A DNA stretch of 64,000 bases from Caulobacter sp. UNC358MFTsu5.1 (GCF_000712075.1 NZ_JONW01000006.1:682001-746000), one strand, 5' to 3'. Counted from the first letter of the stretch, positions 35,063 through 43,166 are shown. Notes: generated by a model not told the origin, from the letters alone. Program-made: numbers and translations.

Positions 35063-35941
35063 ATGAACGGCATGACACGCTCCGCGACAAGCTTCCGTGC
35101 GCCGGCGTCGAAGGTGGTCGCCCTGTCTATAATCTCATGGCTGGGCCTGGTGGCTTCGGTCCATGCCGCGCCCGTCGAGGTCGATCCGTCACCCATCGTG
35201 ATCGGTCAATCCTACGCCCTGCCGTCGTCGACCTATGGCGGGCCTCGGGAGCTCAATGTGTGGCTGCCGCCAAGCTACGGCGAAGGCTCCAAGCGATACC
35301 CCGTGGTCTATCTGCTGGACGGCGGACAGGCCCAGGACTTCCATCATATTTCAGGTCTTGCCCAGTTGGGCACGATCTCGGGCACGACACGCGACGTCAT
35401 CGTGGTCGGCGTCGCCTCGGTCGACCGGCGCAATGAACTGGCTCTGCCGACATCCAATCCGAAATTGATCGAGACCTACCCCACCCAGGGGCAGTCGGCG
35501 CGTTTCCGGCGCTTCCTTCTCGAAGAAGTCCAACCGTTCGTGCGCGCCCGCTATCGCACCAGCGGCGAGACGGCGCTTGTGGGGGAGTCGCTGGCGGGGC
35601 TTTTTGTCGTCGAAACCTATCTGACAAGTCCCAAGGCCTTCGACCACTACGTGGCTGTGAGCCCAAGCCTGTGGTGGGACGGCGGACAGCTTGCTCGGCG
35701 GCCGACCCCGCGGCCCTGCGCGCCCGCCGACGGCCCAAGGAGCCTCTATCTTTCGATCGGCGACGAGGGCGGTGAGATGCAGGCCGCCGTCGACACGCTT
35801 GTGGCCAGACTGCGCCAATGCCCCGTCTCGACCTTGGCCCTGACCTATTCGCCGCGTCCCGACCAAAGCCATTCGACGATCTATCACCCGGTGGCGCTCG
35901 ACGCCCTGCGCCAGATCTTCAGCGCTCCGGAGGGCGAATGA
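35063..35941 (+). CDS. exported esterase of the IroE/Fes (esterase D) family
   Basis: 292 aa with an N-terminal signal (VVALSIISWLGLVASVHA). The esterase-D fold: LNVWLPPSYGEGSKRYPVVYLLDGG, split as LNVWLPPSYGEG and RYPVVYLLDGG, then VIVVGVASVDRR, nucleophile LVGESLAGLFVVE, an acid near LSIGDEGGE and the catalytic His in DQSHSTIYHPV. Relatives hydrolyse siderophore or other carboxylic esters in the periplasm; no siderophore genes are nearby. Its stop overlaps the next ATG (ATGA), so it is coupled to ydcF. Confidence 0.85.
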   Translation: MNGMTRSATSFRAPASKVVALSIISWLGLVASVHAAPVEVDPSPIVIGQSYALPSSTYGGPRELNVWLPPSYGEGSKRYPVVYLLDGGQAQDFHHISGLAQLGTISGTTRDVIVVGVASVDRRNELALPTSNPKLIETYPTQGQSARFRRFLLEEVQPFVRARYRTSGETALVGESLAGLFVVETYLTSPKAFDHYVAVSPSLWWDGGQLARRPTPRPCAPADGPRSLYLSIGDEGGEMQAAVDTLVARLRQCPVSTLALTYSPRPDQSHSTIYHPVALDALRQIFSAPEGE

Positions 35942-36915
35942 CCCGCCCCACAGCGTTTCTTTCAGAGCGCGACGCTGGGAACCGGTCAAGCCAAGCGGTT
36001 GGCGAACTCCCCGCCGTCGGCGCCGGGGGGCTGGGCTCGAGCGCCAAGGTCCAGCAGCGGCAACAGCGCCAGCACCTTGAATCGAACGTGCTGAGCAAGC
36101 CGTGCGGTTCGGCGAGCCGAACCTGCGATTTCGCCATTGGTCCGGACTTGATCCCAGCGGCCAACGCGCTGGCCGAATTCCTCGCCCTGGATCAGCTCGA
36201 GCAGGGGCGCGCCGACGGCGTCGAGTTCGACATGGTGATCCTGGCGGGCAACGCGATCCTGTCCACCGCGATCGCCGCTTTCAAGGCGGCCAAGGACTGC
36301 AAGGCGCCGCTGCTGATCACAGGCGGGATCGGCCATTCGACGCCGTTTCTGGCGCAGACGGTCGGTGAAATCTGCGCTGACATCGATGTTCAAGACTGTC
36401 CCGAGGCCGAGATCCTGCGAGACGTCGCCGTGCGCTTTTGCGGCCTGGATGAGCAGCGGATCCTGCTGGAGCCCGCTTCGACCAACTGCGGAGAGAACGC
36501 TTCCTTCAGCGGACGCCTGCTGGATGAGCGCGGTCTTCGGCCAGCCACAGCCCTTCTTGTCCAGGATCCGTTGATGCAGCGCCGAACCGACGCGTCCTTC
36601 AAGCGCGCTTGGCGTGATCGCGCCTGGCGCACCGAGTTTGTGAACTGGCCGACCTTCATCCCCAGACTGGCGTTGGTCGACGGCCAGGTCGCCTACGCCA
36701 AGAGCCTTGCGCGACCGCTCTGGCCGGGGGGGCGCTTCATGTCGCTTCTGCTCGGTGAAATCCCCCGATTGAGGGACGACGCGCACGGTTATGGCCCACG
36801 CGGCAAGGATTTCATCAGCCACGTGGACATCCCGCCGCGCATCGAACGCAGCTTTGAGCTTTTGGCCGCCCGCTTCGAACGCGAGGCGTCGGCGCTCTCC
36901 AGGCGACTTCGATGA
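35938..36915 (+). CDS. ydcF: YdcF family protein (DUF218)
   Basis: The core aligns along its whole length with E. coli YdcF: MVILAGNAILSTAIAAFK, PLLITGGIGHSTPFL, the acidic STNCGENASFS segment, LLVQDPLMQRRTDASFKR and GEIPRLRDDAHGYGPRGKDF. YdcF binds S-adenosylmethionine; its reaction is not established. The ATG at 35938 overlaps the esterase stop by 4 bp, but the first ~50 residues have no YdcF counterpart. A GTG at 36088 would give a 275-aa protein of the usual length. Both starts are possible; the coupling favours 35938. Confidence 0.85.
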   Translation: MTRPTAFLSERDAGNRSSQAVGELPAVGAGGLGSSAKVQQRQQRQHLESNVLSKPCGSASRTCDFAIGPDLIPAANALAEFLALDQLEQGRADGVEFDMVILAGNAILSTAIAAFKAAKDCKAPLLITGGIGHSTPFLAQTVGEICADIDVQDCPEAEILRDVAVRFCGLDEQRILLEPASTNCGENASFSGRLLDERGLRPATALLVQDPLMQRRTDASFKRAWRDRAWRTEFVNWPTFIPRLALVDGQVAYAKSLARPLWPGGRFMSLLLGEIPRLRDDAHGYGPRGKDFISHVDIPPRIERSFELLAARFEREASALSRRLR

Positions 36916-37051
36916 GGATCGCAGGGTCAGGCTCGGCGTCGCGGGTCCTGTTCAACCGCCGGCGCCTCGCGGCCGAGCGGCCGCCCAGGCTCGCGCGCCA
37001 CCGCCGCGGGCTCACCTAAACCCCTTCTCACCAGCAAGGCGATCTTGAGCA

Positions 37052-37528
37052 ATGAAAGACTTGAGAGTGGACGATGGGCCATCGCACATCACGATGCGGC
37101 GGTTTTTTGACGCGCCGATCGAAACGGTTTGGTCGGCGCTCACCGACCCTGAGTTCGTGGCGCTTTGGTACGGCGGGCACGGATTTTCCAACCCACGCTG
37201 CGAGATGGACGTTCGGCCCGGCGGTCGCTGGTCGCACGTCATGCGAACGCCTGACGGCGCCAAGCACGCGCTGGAGTTCGAGTTCACACAGGTGGAGCCG
37301 CCGTCCCGCCTGGCCTGGCGGGACGCCGCCGATCCGGCCGGGCCGGTCAACGCGGTCCAACTGCAGCCCGCCGACGGCGGCGCCCTGCTGGCCTTCGACG
37401 TTGAGTTCGCGACCGCCCTGGCGCGAGCCGAAGCCGAAGCCCATGGCTTCACCCCGGTCCTCGAGCAGGGCTTTGACCGCATGGCGGCCGTCCTGCGCGT
37501 CCTTCAGGACCGCGGCGAGGATCAGTAG
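37052..37528 (+). CDS. SRPBCC/AHSA1-domain protein
   Basis: 158 aa with the START-like pattern of the AHSA1 group: ITMRRFFDAPIETVWSALTDPE at the start, split as ITMRRFFDAPIE and TVWSALTDPE, then LWYGGHGFSNPRCEMDVRPGG, split as LWYGGHGFSNP and CEMDVRPGGRW, then LEFEFTQVEPPSRLAWRD and the helix GFTPVLEQGFDRMAAVL. These proteins bind hydrophobic ligands or act as small-molecule enzymes. Two bases separate it from the dioxygenase gene, so the pair is cotranscribed. Confidence 0.85.
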   Translation: MKDLRVDDGPSHITMRRFFDAPIETVWSALTDPEFVALWYGGHGFSNPRCEMDVRPGGRWSHVMRTPDGAKHALEFEFTQVEPPSRLAWRDAADPAGPVNAVQLQPADGGALLAFDVEFATALARAEAEAHGFTPVLEQGFDRMAAVLRVLQDRGEDQ

Positions 37529-37530
37529 GG

Positions 37531-38433
37531 ATGCGCTTGGACCAACAGCCCTCCACGCCCTGGGTGGAGTCGGACCAGGTCGAGGCCTATCTGGACGCCG
37601 TCGGCGCGGATGCGGCGCAACGTCGCTTCGTCACCGACCTGCATCGCGACGGCGTGGCGGTGATCGACCTGGGACCGGAAGGCCGGGCGCTTTGCGATGA
37701 GGTTACGGCTCAAACCGCTCGCTTCTTTACCCTTGGCGTCCGCCGCGTCCAGGACGCTTGGCGACGCTCGCCGGCGGCGCGAGCTCTGTCCAACCTGCCG
37801 GTTATCGACAACATGCTCACCCTGGCGTACGGCCGCCGCCCCTTCGCCTTTCAAACTCTGAATTTTGTCATAGGCAGCGAGCAGAGCGCCCATGCCGACG
37901 CCGTGCATTTTCACTGCGAACCCCAACGCTTCATGTGCGGGGTATGGTTCGCCCTGGAAGACGTGGCGGCCGATGCGGGACCGCTGTTCTATCACCTGGG
38001 CAGTCACAAGCGGCCGGTGTTGGGCATGCGCGAGGCCGGCGTGGTCGGCCGCGCTCCCGAGGACCAGGATTACGAGACCTTCTACGTGCCGGCCTTCGCG
38101 CGGACGCTGGCCGTCCCGCGCACCTTGGCGATGCTGAAGAAGGGCCAGGCCCTGGTGTGGACCGCCAATGTGGCGCACGGCGGTTCGAGGATCGTTCGTC
38201 AAGGCGCGACCCGCCGCTCGATGGTCACGCACTATTACTTTGAAAACTGTCTCTACTACACGCCGATGCGCTCGGAGCCCGAACGTGGACGGTACGATTT
38301 GCGGCTGCCCGCCAATCTCAAAACCGGCCTGTGGGTCTGGCCCAGGCGCGAGGGGCGGCGCGCGCCCTTGCCGCTGAGAACGGTCAAATCCGCCTTGATG
38401 CAAGCGGTTCGACGGTCCGTACACATCACCTAG
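37531..38433 (+). CDS. phytanoyl-CoA dioxygenase (PhyH) family oxygenase
   Basis: 300 aa. The Fe(II)/2-oxoglutarate facial triad is visible: HxD in SAHADAVHFH and the distal His in TANVAHGGSRI, followed by a conserved Arg (VRQGATRRSM) likely to bind 2-oxoglutarate. ALEDVAADAGPLFYHLGSHK is the typical PhyH central strand. The family hydroxylates diverse small molecules. It follows the SRPBCC gene by 2 bp. Confidence 0.82.
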   Translation: MRLDQQPSTPWVESDQVEAYLDAVGADAAQRRFVTDLHRDGVAVIDLGPEGRALCDEVTAQTARFFTLGVRRVQDAWRRSPAARALSNLPVIDNMLTLAYGRRPFAFQTLNFVIGSEQSAHADAVHFHCEPQRFMCGVWFALEDVAADAGPLFYHLGSHKRPVLGMREAGVVGRAPEDQDYETFYVPAFARTLAVPRTLAMLKKGQALVWTANVAHGGSRIVRQGATRRSMVTHYYFENCLYYTPMRSEPERGRYDLRLPANLKTGLWVWPRREGRRAPLPLRTVKSALMQAVRRSVHIT

Positions 38434-38523
38434 CCTCGCCCGCCCCCTGCTTCGCGGCGCTGGAGCAGGCCTAGCCGCATGGCGAGCGCCTCGCTGACGT
38501 TTCACGACCTTTGGAGAACGGAC

Positions 38524-39045
38524 ATGGCCGACCGCGCAGAACAAGCTTATCCGATCGATGTGTTCGTCCAGGTGCTGCGCACCCTCGATCACATCCTGGA
38601 GGTCGCCGAGGCCTCCAGCGAAACAGGGGACGCGCCCGATCGCCTGGTGCGCGCGCGCCTTGCTCCAGACATGTTCGATCTCACTCAGCACGTGGTGCTG
38701 ACGTGTCGACAGGCCCTGGAGGCCGCCAGCCAACTGACACGCCAAGAGCTGGCCGCCTTTCAGCTGGAGGCCGCGAGCCTGGCCGATCTGCGCCGTGGCG
38801 TGGGGCAAGCGCTCGAGACGCTGCAGGCCCTGCGCCGCGGCGTGATCCTGGAGGCGCCGATGATCGTCCAGGCTCCTACCGGTCAACAGTTTCGGATGAC
38901 GGGATGGACGATGATCAACGACTGGGCGCTGCCCCAGCTCTACTTCCATATGGTCACGGTCTACGCGATCTTGCGCGCCGCGGGGGTTCAACTGGGCATC
39001 CGCGACTATCTTGGCCACATGGGCAAATACATTGTCCCGGCCTGA
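38524..39045 (+). CDS. DUF1993 family protein
   Basis: 173 aa, start at MADRAEQAYP with GGAGAACG upstream. The DinB-like helical bundle shows FVQVLRTLDHILEVAE, ARLAPDMFDLTQHVVLTC and GWTMINDWALPQLYFHMVTV, with YAILRAAGVQLGIRDYLGHM at the end, the DUF1993 signature. The DinB-like fold often binds a metal with three histidines; here candidate His residues lie in DQHI-equivalent helices, but binding is unproved. Confidence 0.82.
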   Translation: MADRAEQAYPIDVFVQVLRTLDHILEVAEASSETGDAPDRLVRARLAPDMFDLTQHVVLTCRQALEAASQLTRQELAAFQLEAASLADLRRGVGQALETLQALRRGVILEAPMIVQAPTGQQFRMTGWTMINDWALPQLYFHMVTVYAILRAAGVQLGIRDYLGHMGKYIVPA

Positions 39046-39164
39046 CGTTCGGCCGCCGCCAGAAGGCTGGTCCTGTCCTGTGATCGGTTCACGCCGCGCG
39101 CCCCTTGAACCGAGCGCCCCGCCCCCGATTTCTTTCATGCGCCCAGCCCGCCAGGAGCCGCCCG

Positions 39165-40616
39165 TTGCGTAGCGCCGTTGCAGCCCTCGTCTCTTTCGTT
39201 GTCTGCGCGCACGGCGCCTTCGCCGCGAGCGCGCCGGCGTCCGGCGCCCACGGCTCGCGTCCCGAAGACACCTCAGCGCTGCCCGGGCTTTGCGCGCCTT
39301 ATCAAGGCGCCGGGGCGAGCGTGGCGTTGGAAGGGCTGCGGTTCGCGCCGGAGCAGGCGCGCGATCCCGGCAGCGCGGTTGCGACGATCGACGCGCGTCA
39401 GTCGATGCTGATCCTGAACGGGGGCCATTTCCTGCTACGGACGTCCACCGTCTATGCGGGCGATATCGAGTTTCGGTTCAGGACCGTCGGCTCGCCCGAC
39501 GGCGAATGGACGATCGACGAGATCGGCTGGCGCGACGGCGACGTCCTCCAAGCCGACGACGCCGCCGCCTCGGTCAAGGATTACGCCGATCTTCGGATGC
39601 TCGTCCCAGGGCTCCTGGCGTGTGACGCCCACGCCAGCCCGGCCGTCGCCGCCGGCGCGCAACTGACCTATCAGGATCCGGCCGGGCGCCCCGTCACCCT
39701 GCACCTGTCGAGCGGCCTGATCCAGACCGCCCAAGTCGGCGCCGACGACTACCACTATCTGGACTGGCGCCAGACGCCCCAGGGTCCTGCCCCCCAGGTG
39801 ATCGAACGGCGGCGGCGCGACCAACTTGTCGCGCGCTGGACGACTGTGCGGACCGCGCCCGCCCAGGGGCGGTATGAAGGCGTGCTGACCGCGCCCGAAG
39901 GCTATCGCCCCGCCGACGATGGCGGGACGCTGCGCGCCACCCCGCTCGGCGCGGGAGCCTATCGGGTCGACGCCGCGCCCTCAGGCTATCATACCGGTTT
40001 CGTCGTCGGCGCGCGCGCGATCGCCGTCTTCGACGCCCCGGTCAGCCTGGAGGCGGCCAAACAGGTCCGCGACTTGGTCGAGCGCACCGCGCCCAACCTG
40101 CCAATCGCCTATGTCGTGGTCTCGCATGTGCACGGCGACCATGTCGCCGGATTGGCCGCCTACGCCGACGCCGAGGTGATTGCAGGTTCCGGCGCCAGCG
40201 CGGCCATCGCGCGCCAGTTCGGCGCAGGTCCGGCCTTTCGGCTGCACGAAGTCACCACCGCGGCCCGCATCGACCTTGGCGGACGCAGCGTGGCCGTCTT
40301 TCCGATCGACAGCAGCCACGCCTCGACGATGCTTGTGGCCTATGACCCAGACTCCAAAGCGCTGTTCCAGGGCGACCTGTTCTATCTGCCCGAGCGCGGC
40401 GCGACGCCGCCGGCCTTCACCACGGGTCTCGAACTGCAGCAGTTGATCGCTCGCGAGAAGCTGGACGTCCGCTCCATCGTCGGGGTGCACGGCCGCACGG
40501 GAGGCATGGACGACCTGGCGCACGCGGTGGGCTTAAGAGCGGCCCGCCCACAGGATCGCGGCTGCGTCGGGACGATTATTGGGCCGACCGCCCAGGGCGG
40601 CTTGACGACGTGCTAG
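39165..40616 (+). CDS. exported metallo-beta-lactamase-fold hydrolase
   Basis: 483 aa from a TTG with AGGAG eight bases upstream. The signal peptide (RSAVAALVSFVVCAHGAFAA) precedes a ~220-residue N-terminal beta-rich region without a recognised domain, then the hydrolase domain: VVSHVHGDHVAGLAA (HxHxDH zinc motif), a second site around DSSHASTML, LFQGDLFYLP (bridging Asp) and VGVHGRTG (last His). The order fits a zinc hydrolase of the SoxH/lactamase-like type in the periplasm; the substrate is unknown. Confidence 0.85.
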   Translation: MRSAVAALVSFVVCAHGAFAASAPASGAHGSRPEDTSALPGLCAPYQGAGASVALEGLRFAPEQARDPGSAVATIDARQSMLILNGGHFLLRTSTVYAGDIEFRFRTVGSPDGEWTIDEIGWRDGDVLQADDAAASVKDYADLRMLVPGLLACDAHASPAVAAGAQLTYQDPAGRPVTLHLSSGLIQTAQVGADDYHYLDWRQTPQGPAPQVIERRRRDQLVARWTTVRTAPAQGRYEGVLTAPEGYRPADDGGTLRATPLGAGAYRVDAAPSGYHTGFVVGARAIAVFDAPVSLEAAKQVRDLVERTAPNLPIAYVVVSHVHGDHVAGLAAYADAEVIAGSGASAAIARQFGAGPAFRLHEVTTAARIDLGGRSVAVFPIDSSHASTMLVAYDPDSKALFQGDLFYLPERGATPPAFTTGLELQQLIAREKLDVRSIVGVHGRTGGMDDLAHAVGLRAARPQDRGCVGTIIGPTAQGGLTTC

Positions 40617-40722
40617 GACCACTCGCCGGCCCGGCGCGCAAAAGCCGCGAGCGGTGGGCGCTCACGTGACCACCATCGGTTCATTGGCCGGGTGGATCGG
40701 CGACAGCGGCCGATGAACGGGC

Positions 40723-40917
40723 TTGGAGCGCGAGCGGCTGCGGGCGCTGATCCGAAAACTTCCTGGCGGCCCCGATCTGCAGATCGTGTTTGGCGAGGCC
40801 GACGACGGCGCGCCTTGGTGCGCGATCATCAAGCAGGCCGGCGAAGTCCTCGTTCGCGTCGCCCGCCTCCCTAGCGAGCTCGTCGTGCACGTGACGGGTC
40901 AACAGGTCGTCACATGA
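40723..40917 (+). CDS. small protein of unknown function
   Basis: 64 aa, TTG start. The composition is protein-like: ERERLRALIRKLPG, LQIVFGEADDGAPWCAIIKQ, AGEVLVRVARLPSELVVHV. I recall similar short N-terminal segments in alphaproteobacterial proteins that continue further, so it may be an N-terminal fragment. It overlaps the next small frame by ATGA. Confidence 0.5.
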   Translation: MERERLRALIRKLPGGPDLQIVFGEADDGAPWCAIIKQAGEVLVRVARLPSELVVHVTGQQVVT

Positions 40918-41066
40918 GCGATCACCTGCGCGACGCCCTCGGACCAGGGCCGCAGCCGGCAGGCAAGGGCGTTACGTCGACGCGAGCAGGCATGCAAAGG
41001 CGCGTGGAGGTGATGCTTCAGCTGGCTGCGGCGCGCCTGCTGGCGCTTGACCGCGCCCGGCTGTAG
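40914..41066 (+). CDS. small frame coupled to 40723-40917
   Basis: 50 aa (MSDHLRDALGPGPQ ... VEVMLQLAAARLLALDRARL) whose ATG overlaps the previous stop. No family recognised. The coupling is the main reason to list it. Confidence 0.35.
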   Translation: MSDHLRDALGPGPQPAGKGVTSTRAGMQRRVEVMLQLAAARLLALDRARL

Positions 41067-41142
41067 GCACTGGACGGCCGCGTAGCTGGGGCCTGAGCCG
41101 GGATGGCCGTCGGCCACCCGCCGCCTTCTCGCCCAGCCGATG

Positions 41143-41173
41143 GATGAAAGCCCCACCAGACGACTTTAGGCAT
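41143..41173 (+). promoter_or_regulatory. putative alternative-sigma promoter (TGAAAG family), site 8
   Basis: GATGAAAGCC, then GCAT at the shared distance (41170-41173), ~95 bases before the SnoaL-like gene at 41273. Confidence 0.55.
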
Positions 41174-41272
41174 TGATCTGGCGGGTTCAGGGCCGCCGCC
41201 TCAGGGCGCGGGCGGCAGTGGACCGAGCGTGGATGCGCCGCGGCTGGCCGCGCAGGGACAGGAGAAGCTCTG

Positions 41273-41635
41273 GTGGATGGGGACGCCTTCGCCCGTCGTT
41301 GGCGAGATGACTGGAACAGGCGCGACCTCGACAGCCTGCTCGATCACTTCGCCGAGGATGTGATCTTCACCTCCCCCGTGGCGGCGCAGGTCGTTCCCGG
41401 TTCCGGTGGCCGGATCATCGGCAAGCCGGCCCTGAGAGCTTATTGGACCGAAGGCCTGCGCCGCAGGCCCGACCTGCATTTCACCATAGATCATGTCTTT
41501 GTCGGCGTGGACGTCCTGGTCATCCAGTACCGCAACCAGGCCGGCGGAAGGGTCAGCGAGGTGCTGCAGTTTCGCGACGGCTTGGTGGCCGCAGGCCACG
41601 GCGCCTACGCGACGCCCCCGCTCGACCCCTCCTGA
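41273..41635 (+). CDS. SnoaL/NTF2-like polyketide-cyclase-fold protein
   Basis: 120 aa. GTG start with AGGAG upstream. The NTF2-like cone is clear: FARRWRDDWNRRDLDSLLDHFAEDV at the start (split FARRWRDDWNRRDL, SLLDHFAEDVIFTSPV), GGRIIGKPALRAYWTEGL, then YRNQAGGRVSEVLQFRDGLV. Most such small stand-alone members bind or isomerise small organic ligands. No biosynthetic partner is adjacent. Confidence 0.82.
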   Translation: MDGDAFARRWRDDWNRRDLDSLLDHFAEDVIFTSPVAAQVVPGSGGRIIGKPALRAYWTEGLRRRPDLHFTIDHVFVGVDVLVIQYRNQAGGRVSEVLQFRDGLVAAGHGAYATPPLDPS

Positions 41636-41696
41636 CCCCTTCGGACGGCGCTTGCGCATGGCCGCGTCGCGCCCCCCTCCCTCCTCCAGGACTACA

Positions 41697-42056
41697 ATGC
41701 GATACTGGCTAGAAGCATACCTGAAGCACTTCGCACTTAATTTCGGTCAAGCCCTCCAGGGCGTCCGATATATATTCTCCCATCCAAATATTGATCGATA
41801 CGCACCGCCAGGTTCGGTCGAGCACATATTTCGATCAATCGGGTGTCGCTCGCGTCTCATAGCGAACGACTTGTTCTTCGCGATACTTCCACCTCACTGG
41901 CATCACACACCAGACGAGATCGATAGCCTGCGCGGCACCTCGTTCGTTCGCTGGTTTCATTATGGCTATTGTGCCTGGCGCTTTACAGAAGCTGGCGAAA
42001 CTCGATCCGACCTGTCGAACGTAGATCGTCGATGGGATCCGAGGTGCGACGACTAG
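41697..42056 (+). CDS. orphan hypothetical protein in lower-GC DNA
   Basis: 119 aa (MRYWLEAYLKHFALNFGQAL ... RLIANDLFFAILPPHWHHTP ... WFHYGYCAWRFTEAGE). The codon use and GC are distinctly lower than the neighbours, with AT-rich runs such as GATATATATTC. I recognise no family. Aromatic- and His-rich composition is not typical of random frames in this genome, so it is probably a transferred gene. Confidence 0.55.
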   Translation: MRYWLEAYLKHFALNFGQALQGVRYIFSHPNIDRYAPPGSVEHIFRSIGCRSRLIANDLFFAILPPHWHHTPDEIDSLRGTSFVRWFHYGYCAWRFTEAGETRSDLSNVDRRWDPRCDD

Positions 42057-42134
42057 GGCCGATATGGACACCTCGGCGGCCAGCGCGGCCGAGGTTTTCC
42101 GCCAGCTGATTCGCCGCTCCGCGAGCACTGCTAC

Positions 42135-42189
42135 CGTCCGCTCAGGGTCGGGTGCGGAAACAGCGTCTGCGCCTAGAACCGGACCTTGG
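42135..42189 (+). repeat. 55-bp direct repeat, left copy (REP-like)
   Basis: Begins CGTCCGCTCAGGG and ends ACCGGACCTTGG; the GTCCG/CGGAC ends are inverted, so each copy can fold. The second copy at 42797 has the same length and identical ends. Confidence 0.6.
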
Positions 42190-42265
42190 TCGCCATGCCG
42201 GACAGCGGACGGGGCGAATGTCTGGAGGGGGTGGAAAGGGGACGTGTCCGAGGTCATATGGCGAG

Positions 42266-42784
42266 ATGACCCACGACGAGCCCTTGATCTTCGAAACTGA
42301 CCTGCCCGCCGCAGGGGACTTCGACAGCTTCCATCCCTTCATCAAGGGCGTGTTCAGCCAATGGCACCCGACCTCGTTTCAGGTAGACGGCCTGACCGTG
42401 GTCACGGCCGAGCAATGGATGATGTTCTCCAAGGCGAGGCTTTTCGGCGATAGCGACGCGGCGGATGCGATCCTGGCGACCGACAATCCGGACGAGCAGA
42501 AGCGTTTTGGTCAAACGGTCCGAGGCTTCCAGCAGGACGCCTGGGACCGCTGGAAAATCAGCATTGTCTACCAAGGCAACTTGGCGAAGTTCGCCCAGAA
42601 CGCGGGCGCTGCCCGCCAATTGAAAGCGACCGGACGGGCTATGCTGGTCGAGGCCAATCCGCGAGATTGGATCTGGGGCGTGGGCTTGGCGATCGACGAT
42701 CCGTCAGTGCAGTCGCCTTCCGAATGGAAGGGCGGCAACTTGCTGGGTCGCATCCTGACAAAGGTGCGATCCGAGTTAGCCTAG
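42266..42784 (+). CDS. NADAR-domain protein (YbiA-like N-glycosidase)
   Basis: 172 aa from MTHDEPLIFE. All hallmark segments of the YbiA/NADAR family are present: FSQWHPTSFQVDGL, TAEQWMMFSKARLFGD, KRFGQTVRGFQQDAWDRWK, then IVYQGNLAKFAQN and GRAMLVEANPRDWIWGVGL. YbiA-like enzymes cleave N-glycosidic bonds of early riboflavin intermediates; others act on ADP-ribose-related or NAD-derived substrates. It lies alone between two 55-bp direct repeats, so it may have moved as a unit. Confidence 0.88.
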   Translation: MTHDEPLIFETDLPAAGDFDSFHPFIKGVFSQWHPTSFQVDGLTVVTAEQWMMFSKARLFGDSDAADAILATDNPDEQKRFGQTVRGFQQDAWDRWKISIVYQGNLAKFAQNAGAARQLKATGRAMLVEANPRDWIWGVGLAIDDPSVQSPSEWKGGNLLGRILTKVRSELA

Positions 42785-42796
42785 TACGTCGCTCTA

Positions 42797-42851
42797 CGTC
42801 CGCTCAGGGGCGGGAGGAGAAATCAGCCCGTCGCCCGAAACCGGACATTGG
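42797..42851 (+). repeat. 55-bp direct repeat, right copy (REP-like)
   Basis: CGTCCGCTCAGGG...ACCGGACATTGG, same length as 42135-42189 with ~70% identity by eye and matching ends. The pair brackets the NADAR gene. Confidence 0.6.
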
Positions 42852-42949
42852 ACGTTTCGGACTAGGCGATAACCTTGCAAAGGTCGCTGAGCTTCTAACG
42901 CGGGGCGAAGGTCCGGTTGTCGGCGCGGCGCCAATTTCTCTTCCCGACC

Positions 42950-43166
42950 GATGCTGTTGAAAAAGTCGGATTCCGGTTCAGGGCGTTGAATTTTCTGCGA
43001 TATTAGGCCCTATTCGAAAATTCGCGCGGCCGGATGTATTCGCCAGCTTTGGCCTTGAGCGGACACTTTATAGCCGTCTATCGCGGTTTATTTGGCAATA
43101 CTCCGAGACACCGTGCAAAATGCTAAAATTCCCGCAAGTCAGCTTTTCGACTTTTTCAACAGCATC
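42950..43166. mobile_element. 217-bp MITE with 19-bp terminal inverted repeats
   Basis: Perfect ends GATGCTGTTGAAAAAGTCG (42950-42968) and its complement (43148-43166), flanked on both sides by GACC (42946-42949 and 43167-43170), a 4-bp target duplication. No transposase frame fits inside. The ends and duplication length resemble IS5-type elements. Confidence 0.85.
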
